Assembly (NCBI GenBank): GCA_003646745.1
Contig: QMLM01000002.1
Location: forward strand, 1-25,901
DNA from: Deltaproteobacteria bacterium
GTDB lineage: Bacteria; Desulfobacterota; B13-G15; RBG-16-54-18
Direction of reading: 5' to 3'
Length of the DNA stretch: 25,901 nucleotides
Each line of letters opens with the position of its first letter. Position 1 is the stretch's first letter. The notes beneath the pieces are model-generated. The model was not told where the DNA came from. It saw only the letters and a list, made by a program, of their open reading frames with translations, and made no database searches. This document shows positions 1-6,396 of this stretch, one piece after another. The position numbers and the translations under genes are program-made.

Positions 1-439
1 CCCTTCATCGAGGGGGTTTAATCCATGGGAGTTTATCGTTGTTACTGATAGGGACTTATTAGAAAAGCTTTCGAGGGCAAAAGAACACGGATCAGCCTTT
101 TTAAAAGGCGCCCCCTTGGGGATAGTTGTCTGTGCGGATCCATATAAATCCGACGTCTGGATTGAAGATTCTTCTATTGCATCTACATTCATCCTGTTAG
201 CCGCAGAATCTCTGGGCCTTGGAAGTTGCTGGATACAGATCAGAGAGAGGATGCATAATGAGGCTAAAAGCGCACAGGAGTATATCTCTGAAATTTTAAA
301 TATCCCAAAAGAGATGAAAGTGGAATCTATCATCGCTGTAGGATATCCCGATGAGAAAAAACCTCCACATAGAAAAGAAGAACTACAATATGGAAAAGTG
401 CATATTAATCTGTATGGAAAGTTATATAAAAATAAATGA
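1..439 (+). CDS. Nitroreductase family protein, 3' part (5' end outside the window)
   Basis: The reading frame is open from base 2 to the TGA at 437-439, so the gene enters from beyond the left edge. The first residues read PSSRGFNPWEFIVVTD, which matches the FMN-binding motif near the N-terminus of nitroreductases (A-P-S-x-x-N-x-Q-P-W). Further in are the segments ASTFILLAAESLGLGSCWI and VESIIAVGYPDEKK, typical of the conserved helix and the C-terminal strand of the family. About 145 codons are present and probably only 15-30 are missing. Family members are FMN-dependent NAD(P)H oxidoreductases acting on nitro compounds or quinones, and the true substrate cannot be read from sequence. A TTG at 116 is not the start, because the conserved motif lies upstream of it. 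Confidence 0.85.
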   Translation, partial: PSSRGFNPWEFIVVTDRDLLEKLSRAKEHGSAFLKGAPLGIVVCADPYKSDVWIEDSSIASTFILLAAESLGLGSCWIQIRERMHNEAKSAQEYISEILNIPKEMKVESIIAVGYPDEKKPPHRKEELQYGKVHINLYGKLYKNK

Positions 440-522
440 ATGCCCCTAACTCTGAAGGTATTTGCACAGAGTCCTTCCCAGTGCTGTAGAAAATCCTCTA
501 TGGGAATGGTGGAGGCGGATAA

Positions 523-705
523 ATGCATCCTGGGGTATTAGTTAAAGTTGACCTCGAGAATGGAAAAATCGATCGTACCCCCATTTTAGGTGAAGTTCTC
601 CGAAACTATTTAGGGGGGAGAGGCCTCAACATGAGGCTTTTATTCCCATTCTTATCGAGGCCAGCAGACCCGTTTGATCCCGCAAGGCCACGGTTTGATA
701 GCTGA
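523..705 (+). pseudogene. Aldehyde:ferredoxin oxidoreductase, N-terminal remnant
   Basis: An ATG at 523 with a GGAGG-type ribosome site at about 510-516 opens a 60-codon frame. It contains the N-terminal signature of tungsten aldehyde:ferredoxin oxidoreductases: VLVKVDLENGKI, then NYLGGRGLNMRLL, then ADPFDPARP, which corresponds to the family's V-D-P-x-x-P-E-N region. Intact enzymes have about 600 residues, so roughly 90 percent is gone. The similarity stops near base 690 and a TGA follows at 703-705. Another frame then stays open to a TAA at 791-793 (containing NAAFRATLLKNLPYEESIV), which may be the tail of a different, unidentified gene joined by a deletion. The stretch from 706 to 812 holds nothing else I can name. 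Since only the N-terminus remains, no activity is expected. Confidence 0.7.
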
Positions 706-812
706 TCTCGCCTTATGGGAGGTTACTATGAGAAATGCCGCCTTTAGGGCAACTCTGTTAAAGAATCTCCCCTATGAGGAAAGCATAGTTTAAAAAAAAG
801 AAAGGACCCGTT

Positions 813-1712
813 ATGGAAGGCGCCATTCAAAATATCTTCGGCATGTATTTTATCATGATGGCGGCATATTTCCTCAAGAAGAGATCACCATATCCAGTTG
901 GGGTGGTGAATAATCTTGTCTTTAATTTCTTCCTACCTGTGACAATATTCTATTCTATAGTGCAAATACAAAACATCCAACCCTCAGCATTTACAAAACT
1001 AGCCCTTTCAGGTTTTGTTGTTCTTCTTCTAACGTATTTCTTAGCCCTCATGATATTACGCCCCCTTGCCCTCAGAGATAGTTTTAAAAAGACGTTTCTC
1101 TTGGGGGCATCCTATGGCAACCATGCTTTTTTAGGCTTTCCGGTTGCTTTTGCCTTTTTGGAAAATAAAGGTGTGGTTTTAGCTATCTTCTTTTTGATCG
1201 GAGGTTACTTCTTCCTTTACACTATTGGCTTCTATATCATGACAGGTAAGATGACCCTTTCTGCTTTTTCTAAAAACCCTTTGGTCATCTCTATGACGGC
1301 AGGATTACTGTGCCTCCTTTTCAGATTGCCAATTCCTCAATTGCTCTCTTATAGTCTCTCCCTGATGAATAAGGCTACCTTCCCTCTGGCCATGGTGGTG
1401 GTTGGGGGAGGGCTAAGCCTGAAATTCTTTGGCCAATCGAAAAATATTCTCTATACGCTCTTAGTCAGTCTTATAAAGTTGGTCATCTCCCCCCTCATTG
1501 CCTTCGCCTTAGGGTCGGCCTTCTCTCTGTCTACTGACCAACTTGCAATCTCCATACTTCAGTCCGCGATGCCTGCTGCTGTGCTAGTAACTGTATTTTC
1601 CGTTAAATACAAAGGGGATGATGCCTTCAGCAACTCGATTATCTCTTTCACCACACTGGCGAGTATCGGCACCATCCCCCTTCTAATTTTCCTTTTAAAA
1701 CAGATGAGATAA
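813..1712 (+). CDS. AEC family transporter (auxin efflux carrier type permease)
   Basis: A 299-residue protein made almost entirely of hydrophobic segments, consistent with the roughly ten-helix, two-half layout of the AEC (auxin efflux carrier / malate permease) family. Family-like features include the N-terminal IFGMYFIMMAAYFLKKR, the segment NHAFLGFPVAFAFL in the first half, and the second-half segment SILQSAMPAAVLVTVFSVKY, where the family carries its conserved P-A motif. The start at ATG 813 has AAAGGA at 801-806. Family members export or exchange organic acids or related anions; the substrate here is unknown. It follows the oxidoreductase remnant and precedes the hydrogenase promoter, so it appears to stand alone. 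A weak C-rich/G-rich pairing after the gene (1741-1777) is not a convincing terminator. Confidence 0.85.
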   Translation: MEGAIQNIFGMYFIMMAAYFLKKRSPYPVGVVNNLVFNFFLPVTIFYSIVQIQNIQPSAFTKLALSGFVVLLLTYFLALMILRPLALRDSFKKTFLLGASYGNHAFLGFPVAFAFLENKGVVLAIFFLIGGYFFLYTIGFYIMTGKMTLSAFSKNPLVISMTAGLLCLLFRLPIPQLLSYSLSLMNKATFPLAMVVVGGGLSLKFFGQSKNILYTLLVSLIKLVISPLIAFALGSAFSLSTDQLAISILQSAMPAAVLVTVFSVKYKGDDAFSNSIISFTTLASIGTIPLLIFLLKQMR

Positions 1713-1789
1713 AAACCACAAAAAGCTATCAGTACATATCCCCTCCTCTTTCCCCCTGGGAGATTAGAAGGGAGGTGCCAAATTAGAAC

Positions 1790-1818
1790 TTGACAATTCA
1801 AAAAAATTTTTTTATGTA
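1790..1818 (+). promoter_or_regulatory. Sigma-70-type promoter of the hydrogenase-metVF unit
   Basis: A perfect -35 box TTGACA lies at 1790-1795, followed by a 17-bp spacer containing an A6T7 tract and a weak -10 box TATGTA at 1813-1818. Transcription would begin near 1825, about 36 bases before the hydrogenase small-subunit start. The poor -10 box is the reason for moderate confidence. Confidence 0.55.
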
Positions 1819-1832
1819 TGCAATAAATTTAT

Positions 1833-1850
1833 TTGTGATAAAAATAACAA
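1833..1850 (+). promoter_or_regulatory. Crp/Fnr-family operator upstream of the hydrogenase genes
   Basis: The sequence TTGTGA-TAAAAA-TAACAA matches the interrupted palindrome TTGTGA-N6-TCACAA at 11 of 12 positions. This pattern is known for Crp and for HcpR-type regulators of the Crp/Fnr family. It lies just downstream of the predicted transcription start and touches the ribosome site AAGGAGGG (1849-1856), a position that fits repression better than activation. If the real promoter differs from the one called here, activation is possible. No regulator gene is in the window. Confidence 0.5.
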
Positions 1851-1860
1851 GGAGGGCAAT

Positions 1861-2754
1861 ATGTCCAGTGTTAAGGAAATACCGGCGGTTTGGATCGCAG
1901 GAGGTACCTGCGGTGGCTGTTCTGTATCGGTCCTGAACGCAGTAGTGCCTTCGATAAAAAACGTCCTTATCGATGAATTGGTGCCGGGTAGACACATCAG
2001 TTTGAAATTCCATACGAATATCTCGGCAGGTTCGGGGGATCCAGTGATAAAGGTGATAGAAAATGTCGGAGAAAAAAACGAGAACGAATTTCTCTTAATT
2101 GTAGAAGGAGCGGTTTCTACCGCTGAGGAAGGTATCTTTTGTAGTGTAGGGGAAAAGAACCACAGTCCTGTTGCCATTCGTCAATGGGTGGTGGATCTTG
2201 GCAAAAAGGCCATGGCCGTAATAGCCCTGGGAACCTGCTCGGCCTTTGGAGGGATACCCGGGGGAAGGCCCAATCCCTCCAGAGTGAGGGCGGTAATGGA
2301 TATCTTCAAGGAGGAGAAAATTAAAACTCCTCTTATCAATATCCCCGGCTGTCCCCCGCACCCAGATTGGTTCATCGGCACGGTGGCGAAAATCCTCATA
2401 ATGGGGTTGCCAAAGGCGGAGGAGCTCGATGATTGGCTCCGGCCCAAGGAGTTCTACGGAACCCTCATCCATGAAAATTGCCCGCGAAGACCATACTTCG
2501 ATGAGGGAAAATTTGCCAAGAAGTTTGGAGACCCTGGATGTCTGTACGAACTTGGCTGCAAGGGGCCAATCACCTACGCAGATTGCCCCCTTAGGCAATG
2601 GAACAATGGGGTTAACTGGTGCATCAGGGCCGGCATGGGGTGTCAGGGCTGTACGCAGCCTGAATTCCCCGATCTCTTGGGCTCTTTTTATGAAAAGCTC
2701 ACCGATGTAGATGTGCCCAAAATCGGTGAATATTGGACAAGACGGGAGGGTTAA
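1861..2754 (+). CDS. [NiFe] hydrogenase small subunit, cytosolic uptake type
   Basis: This 297-residue protein relays electrons through three iron-sulfur clusters between the Ni-Fe site of the large subunit and a partner. Predicted ligands: proximal cluster C17, C20 (TCGGCS), C126 (GTCSAFGG) and C164 (PGCPPHP); distal cluster H204, C207, C227 and C233; medial cluster C242, C261 and C264, plus C254. It resembles group 1/2 uptake hydrogenases rather than F420- or NAD-linked group 3. The position next to C20 is glycine, so the extra cysteines of oxygen-tolerant enzymes are absent. The start at ATG 1861 is firm (AAGGAGGG 1849-1856), and no twin-arginine signal precedes the first cluster motif, unlike exported group 1 enzymes. 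The stop lies 5 bases before the large-subunit start. The exact hydrogenase subgroup needs a phylogeny. Confidence 0.93.
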   Translation: MSSVKEIPAVWIAGGTCGGCSVSVLNAVVPSIKNVLIDELVPGRHISLKFHTNISAGSGDPVIKVIENVGEKNENEFLLIVEGAVSTAEEGIFCSVGEKNHSPVAIRQWVVDLGKKAMAVIALGTCSAFGGIPGGRPNPSRVRAVMDIFKEEKIKTPLINIPGCPPHPDWFIGTVAKILIMGLPKAEELDDWLRPKEFYGTLIHENCPRRPYFDEGKFAKKFGDPGCLYELGCKGPITYADCPLRQWNNGVNWCIRAGMGCQGCTQPEFPDLLGSFYEKLTDVDVPKIGEYWTRREG

Positions 2755-2759
2755 GGGAA

Positions 2760-4319
2760 ATGGGAAAGATAGTAATAGACCCGATAACGCGGATTGAAGG
2801 GCATTTGAAGGTAGAGGCAGTGGTCGATGGCGGTGAGGTAAAGGAGGCCAAATGTTCGGGAATGCTCTTTAGGGGTTTTGAGAAGATCTTAGAGGGTAGA
2901 GATCCTCGAGATGCCCAAATCATCACCCAGAGGATTTGCGGGGTTTGCAATCACTGCCATACCACGGCGGCAGCCCTGAACCTCGATAGTGCCTTTGGGA
3001 TCTCTGACAAGATACCCGACAATGGCCGTATTATGCGGAACTTGACCATGGGATTCCACCAGGTCCAAGATCATATCCTTCACTTCTATCACCTAGCCGC
3101 CCTCGATTATGTAGATGTCACAAAGGTGGCCACTTATAAAGGCAAAGACCGAACACTGGACTCTATAAAAGCCTTCATATCTCGGGGGGAGCTCGCTCCG
3201 TTTGTCCCCCGTTACGAGGGAGACTATAGATTTTCGCCAGAAGTAGATCAAGAGCTTGTGCTGCACTACGTTCAGGCCTTGGAGATGCGGCGAAAGGGAC
3301 ATGAGGCGGTGGCAATCTTAGGGGGAAAAGTCCCCCATGCCTGTGCAGTGACACCAGGAGGTGCCACTGAGATCCCCACTGTGGACAAGATAGCTACTCT
3401 GCTTTGGAGGGCGAAAGAACTACGGGCATTCGTAGAAGATGTCTATGTACCAGATGTAATAAAAGTTGCTGAAACCTACGGCGACTACTTTGAAATAGGC
3501 AAAGGCTGCGGTAGGTTCCTCTCCTACGGGGTATTCGATCTAGATGGGAAAAATCCTAATTATACCAACAGGACGAGGCTCTTTAAACAAGGGAGCACAT
3601 CAGTAGAATTACAACATCAACTCCTTGACCTCAAGCAAATCAATGAGTGGGTAAAACACTCTTGGTACGAGGAAGACACTTCTGGATGTCATCCCTACGA
3701 TGAAGATACGAAACCGTTGCCCAACAAAGTAGGGGGCTATTCTTGGATAAAGGCCCCAAGGTACAATGGGGAGGTCTATGAAGTGGGGCCATTGGCTAGG
3801 ATCGCCGTAAGCTATGCCGCTGGTGACCCGGCGATAAAGGAAATGGTTGACTCCCTCCTCAGTCATTTTAAGGCGTCCCCCAATGTCCTGTTTTCCGTCT
3901 TGGGAAGGCATGCAGCCCGGGCCCTTTGCGCCCTCCATATCGCAAAGAACCTGGAGAGATGGGTCCTCGAACTGAGGCCTGGTGAACCTGCTTTTATCGA
4001 TTACACCATCCCTGAGGAAGGAACCGGCGTAGGGATTGTGGATGCAGCAAGGGGTGCCTTAGGGCATTGGGTGGTCATAAGGGATAAAAAAATCGCCAAA
4101 TATCAATGCGTCGTTCCCACCACCTGGAACGCCTCCCCTATGGACGATATGGGAAATCATGGTCCCATCGAGCAAGCCCTAATAGGAACGAAGGTGAGGG
4201 ATGAAGAGAACCCCTTTGAAATCGTAAGGATTGTGCGTTCGTTTGACCCATGTATCGCCTGCGCTGTGCATCTTTTAAACCACAAGGGGAGAGAGTTAGG
4301 CAAATATATCGTAGCCTAA
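2760..4319 (+). CDS. [NiFe] hydrogenase large (catalytic) subunit
   Basis: A 519-residue subunit that carries the Ni-Fe(CN)2CO centre. The L1 motif is RICGVCNHCH with C60 and C63, and the L2 motif is DPCIACAVH with C498 and C501, together the four nickel ligands. After H504 there are 15 more residues (LLNHKGRELGKYIVA). In this family such a tail is removed by a dedicated endopeptidase after metal insertion, but no such protease gene is in the window. The frame is also open upstream to a TTG at 2733 inside the small-subunit gene; I chose ATG 2760 because a GGGAGGG site (2743-2749) precedes it and because the family begins with the I-D-P-I-T-R-I-E-G-H motif found at residues 6-15. It forms a heterodimer with the preceding product. 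Confidence 0.95.
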   Translation: MGKIVIDPITRIEGHLKVEAVVDGGEVKEAKCSGMLFRGFEKILEGRDPRDAQIITQRICGVCNHCHTTAAALNLDSAFGISDKIPDNGRIMRNLTMGFHQVQDHILHFYHLAALDYVDVTKVATYKGKDRTLDSIKAFISRGELAPFVPRYEGDYRFSPEVDQELVLHYVQALEMRRKGHEAVAILGGKVPHACAVTPGGATEIPTVDKIATLLWRAKELRAFVEDVYVPDVIKVAETYGDYFEIGKGCGRFLSYGVFDLDGKNPNYTNRTRLFKQGSTSVELQHQLLDLKQINEWVKHSWYEEDTSGCHPYDEDTKPLPNKVGGYSWIKAPRYNGEVYEVGPLARIAVSYAAGDPAIKEMVDSLLSHFKASPNVLFSVLGRHAARALCALHIAKNLERWVLELRPGEPAFIDYTIPEEGTGVGIVDAARGALGHWVVIRDKKIAKYQCVVPTTWNASPMDDMGNHGPIEQALIGTKVRDEENPFEIVRIVRSFDPCIACAVHLLNHKGRELGKYIVA

Positions 4320-4336
4320 AAAGCAGGAGGAAGGCG

Positions 4337-5008
4337 ATGATAAAATCAGAGCAAAAACCTTTTGAGGAAATACTGGATTATCTGGAGGGCGAGGATAAAG
4401 TCTTCATCTTGGGATGTGATGGCTGCGCCCAGGCAAGCCAGACCGGAGGGATGCCCCAGGTCATGGAGATGAAAAAGCTCCTAGAAGGTGCGGGTAAGAA
4501 GGTAACAGGTTATAGTGTAATCGATTTTCTCTGTCAGAAGGCGCTGGTAGCCTCAAGGCTTCGCCCCCTGGAGGATAAGGTGATGAAGGCGGATTCCCTT
4601 CTGGCCTTGACCTGCGGAATAGGGGTCCAGTCAGTGGCCGCCGTGGTGAAGAAACCCGTACACCCTGGATGCAATACCATCTCTCTTGGAGGAAGTCGAG
4701 GCGAATGGCAAGGTTCAGAAAGGTGTTTGGAGTGCGGCGATTGCCTCCTCCACTATACAGGAGGTATCTGCCCCCTAACGGCTTGTTCGAAGAGGTTAAT
4801 AAATGGGCCATGTGGAGGGGCATCCAATGGCAAATGCGAGGTCACTCCGGAGAAACCATGTGGCTGGGAGCTAATCTACGCCCGGCTGAAGGAGATCGGA
4901 AGGCTTGATCAGTTGAAAAAGTTTATCCCCCCTAAGGACTACAATAAGATGAGGCCCAGACCGGAGTTCCTTTCCACTTCCCTTTGGGCCCTTGAGCAAA
5001 GGGATTAA
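4337..5008 (+). CDS. metV: MetV-type methylenetetrahydrofolate reductase subunit (MTHFR C-terminal domain protein)
   Basis: A 223-residue protein with the cysteine-rich MTHFR_C domain that accompanies MetF in acetogens and related anaerobes. The C-terminal half shows CLECGDC (130-136), ICPLTAC (144-150), GPCGG (157-161) and GKCEV (165-169). The N-terminal half has CDGC at 27-30. In total 13 cysteines can be seen, enough for one or more iron-sulfur clusters and a zinc site; characterised MetV proteins carry iron-sulfur clusters that pass electrons to the MetF flavin. The ATG at 4337 has AGGAGGAAGG just upstream. It lies 17 bases after the hydrogenase large subunit and 22 bases before metF, so the four genes very likely form one operon. 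Here MetV is a natural candidate for the electrical link between hydrogenase and MetF. Confidence 0.88.
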   Translation: MIKSEQKPFEEILDYLEGEDKVFILGCDGCAQASQTGGMPQVMEMKKLLEGAGKKVTGYSVIDFLCQKALVASRLRPLEDKVMKADSLLALTCGIGVQSVAAVVKKPVHPGCNTISLGGSRGEWQGSERCLECGDCLLHYTGGICPLTACSKRLINGPCGGASNGKCEVTPEKPCGWELIYARLKEIGRLDQLKKFIPPKDYNKMRPRPEFLSTSLWALEQRD

Positions 5009-5030
5009 TCGAGAGAGGAGGGCGAGGATA

Positions 5031-5909
5031 ATGGCTCTTAAAGAAGCTTTGGAGAGCGGGAAATTCACCATTACCACAGAGGTAGGTCCCTTAAAGGGTA
5101 CGGATACTTCGGAAATACTGGAGGTGGCGGAACTTCTCGACGGGAAGGTAGATGGTGTGAACGTCACCGACCAACAGAGTGCTGTGATGAGGCTTGGTTC
5201 ACTGGCAACCTGCTCTCTGCTTGTAGAAAAAGGGTTAGACCCCATCTTCCAGATGACCTGCCGAGATAGGAACAGGATAGCTTTACAGTCCGATCTACTC
5301 AACGCCCATGTATTTGGGATAAAAAACGTCCTTGCTATCACAGGTGATTTCCCCACCCTGGGGGATCACCCTGACGCCGCAGATGTCTACGACCTTGACT
5401 CCGTGCAACTGGTCTGGACGATTCGGAGGATGAATGAGGGCTATGATCTAGCCGGTAATGAGCTTCAAGGAAAGACCGATTTCTTCGTTGGGGCAGTGGT
5501 CACCCCCCTAACGGATACAGAGGCCGCCTTTGAGCTCCAACTTATAAAGATGGAAAAAAAGATCGAGGCGGGGGCTAGGTTCTTCCAGACGCAGGCGGTT
5601 TATGATGTAGACGCCTTTGAGAAGTTCATGAAGAGGGCAGAGGAGTTCGATGTACCTGTCCTTGCGGGGATCATCCCTCTAAAATCTGTAGGTATGGCTA
5701 GGTATATGAACAAAAACGTCGCGGGTGTGTTTGTACCCGAACATCTGATCGACGAGATGGCCAAGGCGGAAGACAAAACGACAAAGGGACTAGAGATAGC
5801 CGCTAGGCTTATAAACGATCTAAAGGATCTCTGTCAAGGAGTTCACATCATGGCTATTGGCTGGGAGAAAAAGGTCCCCCAGATTCTGCAACTCGCAAAC
5901 CTAACGTAG
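5031..5909 (+). CDS. metF: Methylenetetrahydrofolate reductase catalytic subunit
   Basis: A 292-residue flavin-dependent (beta/alpha)8 barrel that reduces 5,10-methylene- to 5-methyl-tetrahydrofolate in the methyl branch of the Wood-Ljungdahl pathway and in methionine synthesis. Length matches the E. coli enzyme (about 296). The catalytic acid corresponds to E17 in TTEVGPLKG, and the folate-binding aspartate to D106 in VLAITGD. GARFFQTQAVYDVDAF and GIIPLKSVGMARYM are further family segments. I chose ATG 5031 over the TTG at 4992, which lies inside metV, because GAGGAGGG precedes it. It is the last gene of the hydrogenase operon and is followed by a strong hairpin. The partners for NAD(P)H- or Rnf-linked versions (RnfC2, HdrA, MvhD) are missing locally. 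Confidence 0.93.
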   Translation: MALKEALESGKFTITTEVGPLKGTDTSEILEVAELLDGKVDGVNVTDQQSAVMRLGSLATCSLLVEKGLDPIFQMTCRDRNRIALQSDLLNAHVFGIKNVLAITGDFPTLGDHPDAADVYDLDSVQLVWTIRRMNEGYDLAGNELQGKTDFFVGAVVTPLTDTEAAFELQLIKMEKKIEAGARFFQTQAVYDVDAFEKFMKRAEEFDVPVLAGIIPLKSVGMARYMNKNVAGVFVPEHLIDEMAKAEDKTTKGLEIAARLINDLKDLCQGVHIMAIGWEKKVPQILQLANLT

Positions 5910-5944
5910 AGGAGGCAAGAAGGATACCTGTCCAAGTATTGAGG

Positions 5945-5980
5945 ATATCCCTTAAGGGAAGGCCCCTTAAGGGATATTTT
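5945..5980 (+). terminator. Hairpin terminator after metF, built from two CCCTTAAGGG palindromes
   Basis: A perfect 14-bp inverted repeat (ATATCCCTTAAGGG at 5945-5958 and its complement at 5964-5977) encloses the loop AAGGC, followed by a short T stretch. It sits 35 bases after metF and separates the hydrogenase-metVF unit from the hyp genes. The T tract is short, so termination may be partial. Each arm contains the 10-bp palindrome CCCTTAAGGG, which could alternatively be protein-bound. Confidence 0.7.
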
Positions 5981-5995
5981 ATGAGGGTGATCTTT

Positions 5996-6032
5996 GAAGA
6001 ACTTAAGGGATTGTAGTAAGAAGAACTTCAGG
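5996..6032 (+). repeat. 13-bp direct repeat upstream of hypA
   Basis: GAAGAACTTAAGG (5996-6008) is repeated as GAAGAACTTCAGG (6020-6032), with one mismatch and 24 bp between starts. The two copies flank the candidate -35 box of hypA. A tandem site for a transcription factor is possible; chance duplication cannot be excluded. Confidence 0.5.
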
Positions 6033-6039
6033 TTAAAAT
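6011..6039 (+). promoter_or_regulatory. Candidate promoter of the hyp operon
   Basis: TTGTAG (6011-6016), a 17-bp spacer and TAAAAT (6034-6039) form a candidate sigma-70 promoter. Its predicted start falls at about 6046, the first base of the hypA GTG codon. This would give a leaderless transcript, which agrees with the absence of a convincing Shine-Dalgarno sequence before hypA. The -35 box matches the consensus at only three positions. Confidence 0.35.
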
Positions 6040-6045
6040 CGTGAT

Positions 6046-6396
6046 GTGCATGAACTTGCGATAGCCCAAAGTCTCCTTAAGATCGTGGAGCAAGAGGCCC
6101 TCCCTTTTAGGGGGGCAAGGGTGACACGGATAAAGTTGCGGATTGGAAAATTGAGCGCAGTGGTGCCAGATGCCCTGAGATTTGCCTTTGAGGTGATAAG
6201 CCAAGGAGGCATAGCGGAGGGAGCTTCCTTAGAGATCGAGGAGGTCCCTTTAAGGCTTCGGTGCCATCAATGCAAGGAGGTCTTTGTGGTAGAGGGCCCC
6301 TTTCTGATCTGCCCCCACTGCGAAGGCCTAGATGTAGAGATGGTCTCAGGGAGGGAACTGGAGATAAAGAGCATGGAGATAGAAGATGGAAATTAA
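6046..6396 (+). CDS. hypA: Hydrogenase nickel-incorporation protein HypA
   Basis: A 116-residue nickel chaperone that works with HypB to load Ni into the hydrogenase large subunit. The start must be the GTG at 6046, because HypA proteins begin M-H-E and His2 is a nickel ligand; here the product begins MHELAIAQSLL. Two CxxC pairs form the zinc site: C73/C76 (CHQC) and C89/C92 (CPHC). It is the first of five ordered hyp genes, and its end overlaps hypB by 11 bases, indicating translational coupling. There is no clear ribosome site upstream. Confidence 0.95.
   Translation: MHELAIAQSLLKIVEQEALPFRGARVTRIKLRIGKLSAVVPDALRFAFEVISQGGIAEGASLEIEEVPLRLRCHQCKEVFVVEGPFLICPHCEGLDVEMVSGRELEIKSMEIEDGN

Noticed and set aside
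449..472. Inverted repeat ACTCTG / CAGAGT after the nitroreductase gene
   Set aside because: Only 6 bp with a 12-base loop and no T tract, so it is within chance expectation.
1741..1777. Possible terminator after the AEC transporter (CCTCC / GGAGG pairing)
   Set aside because: The stem is short and imperfect and no T tract follows.
2095..2598. Long minus-strand ORF opposite the hydrogenase small subunit
   Set aside because: It is a shadow of a clearly conserved plus-strand gene, with no ribosome site and no family match; the same applies to other antisense frames in hyp, lon and nrdD genes.
4250..4336. N-terminal extension of MetV from an in-frame ATG at 4250
   Set aside because: It lies within the hydrogenase large-subunit gene in another frame, while ATG 4337 has a strong ribosome site and fits the family N-terminus.
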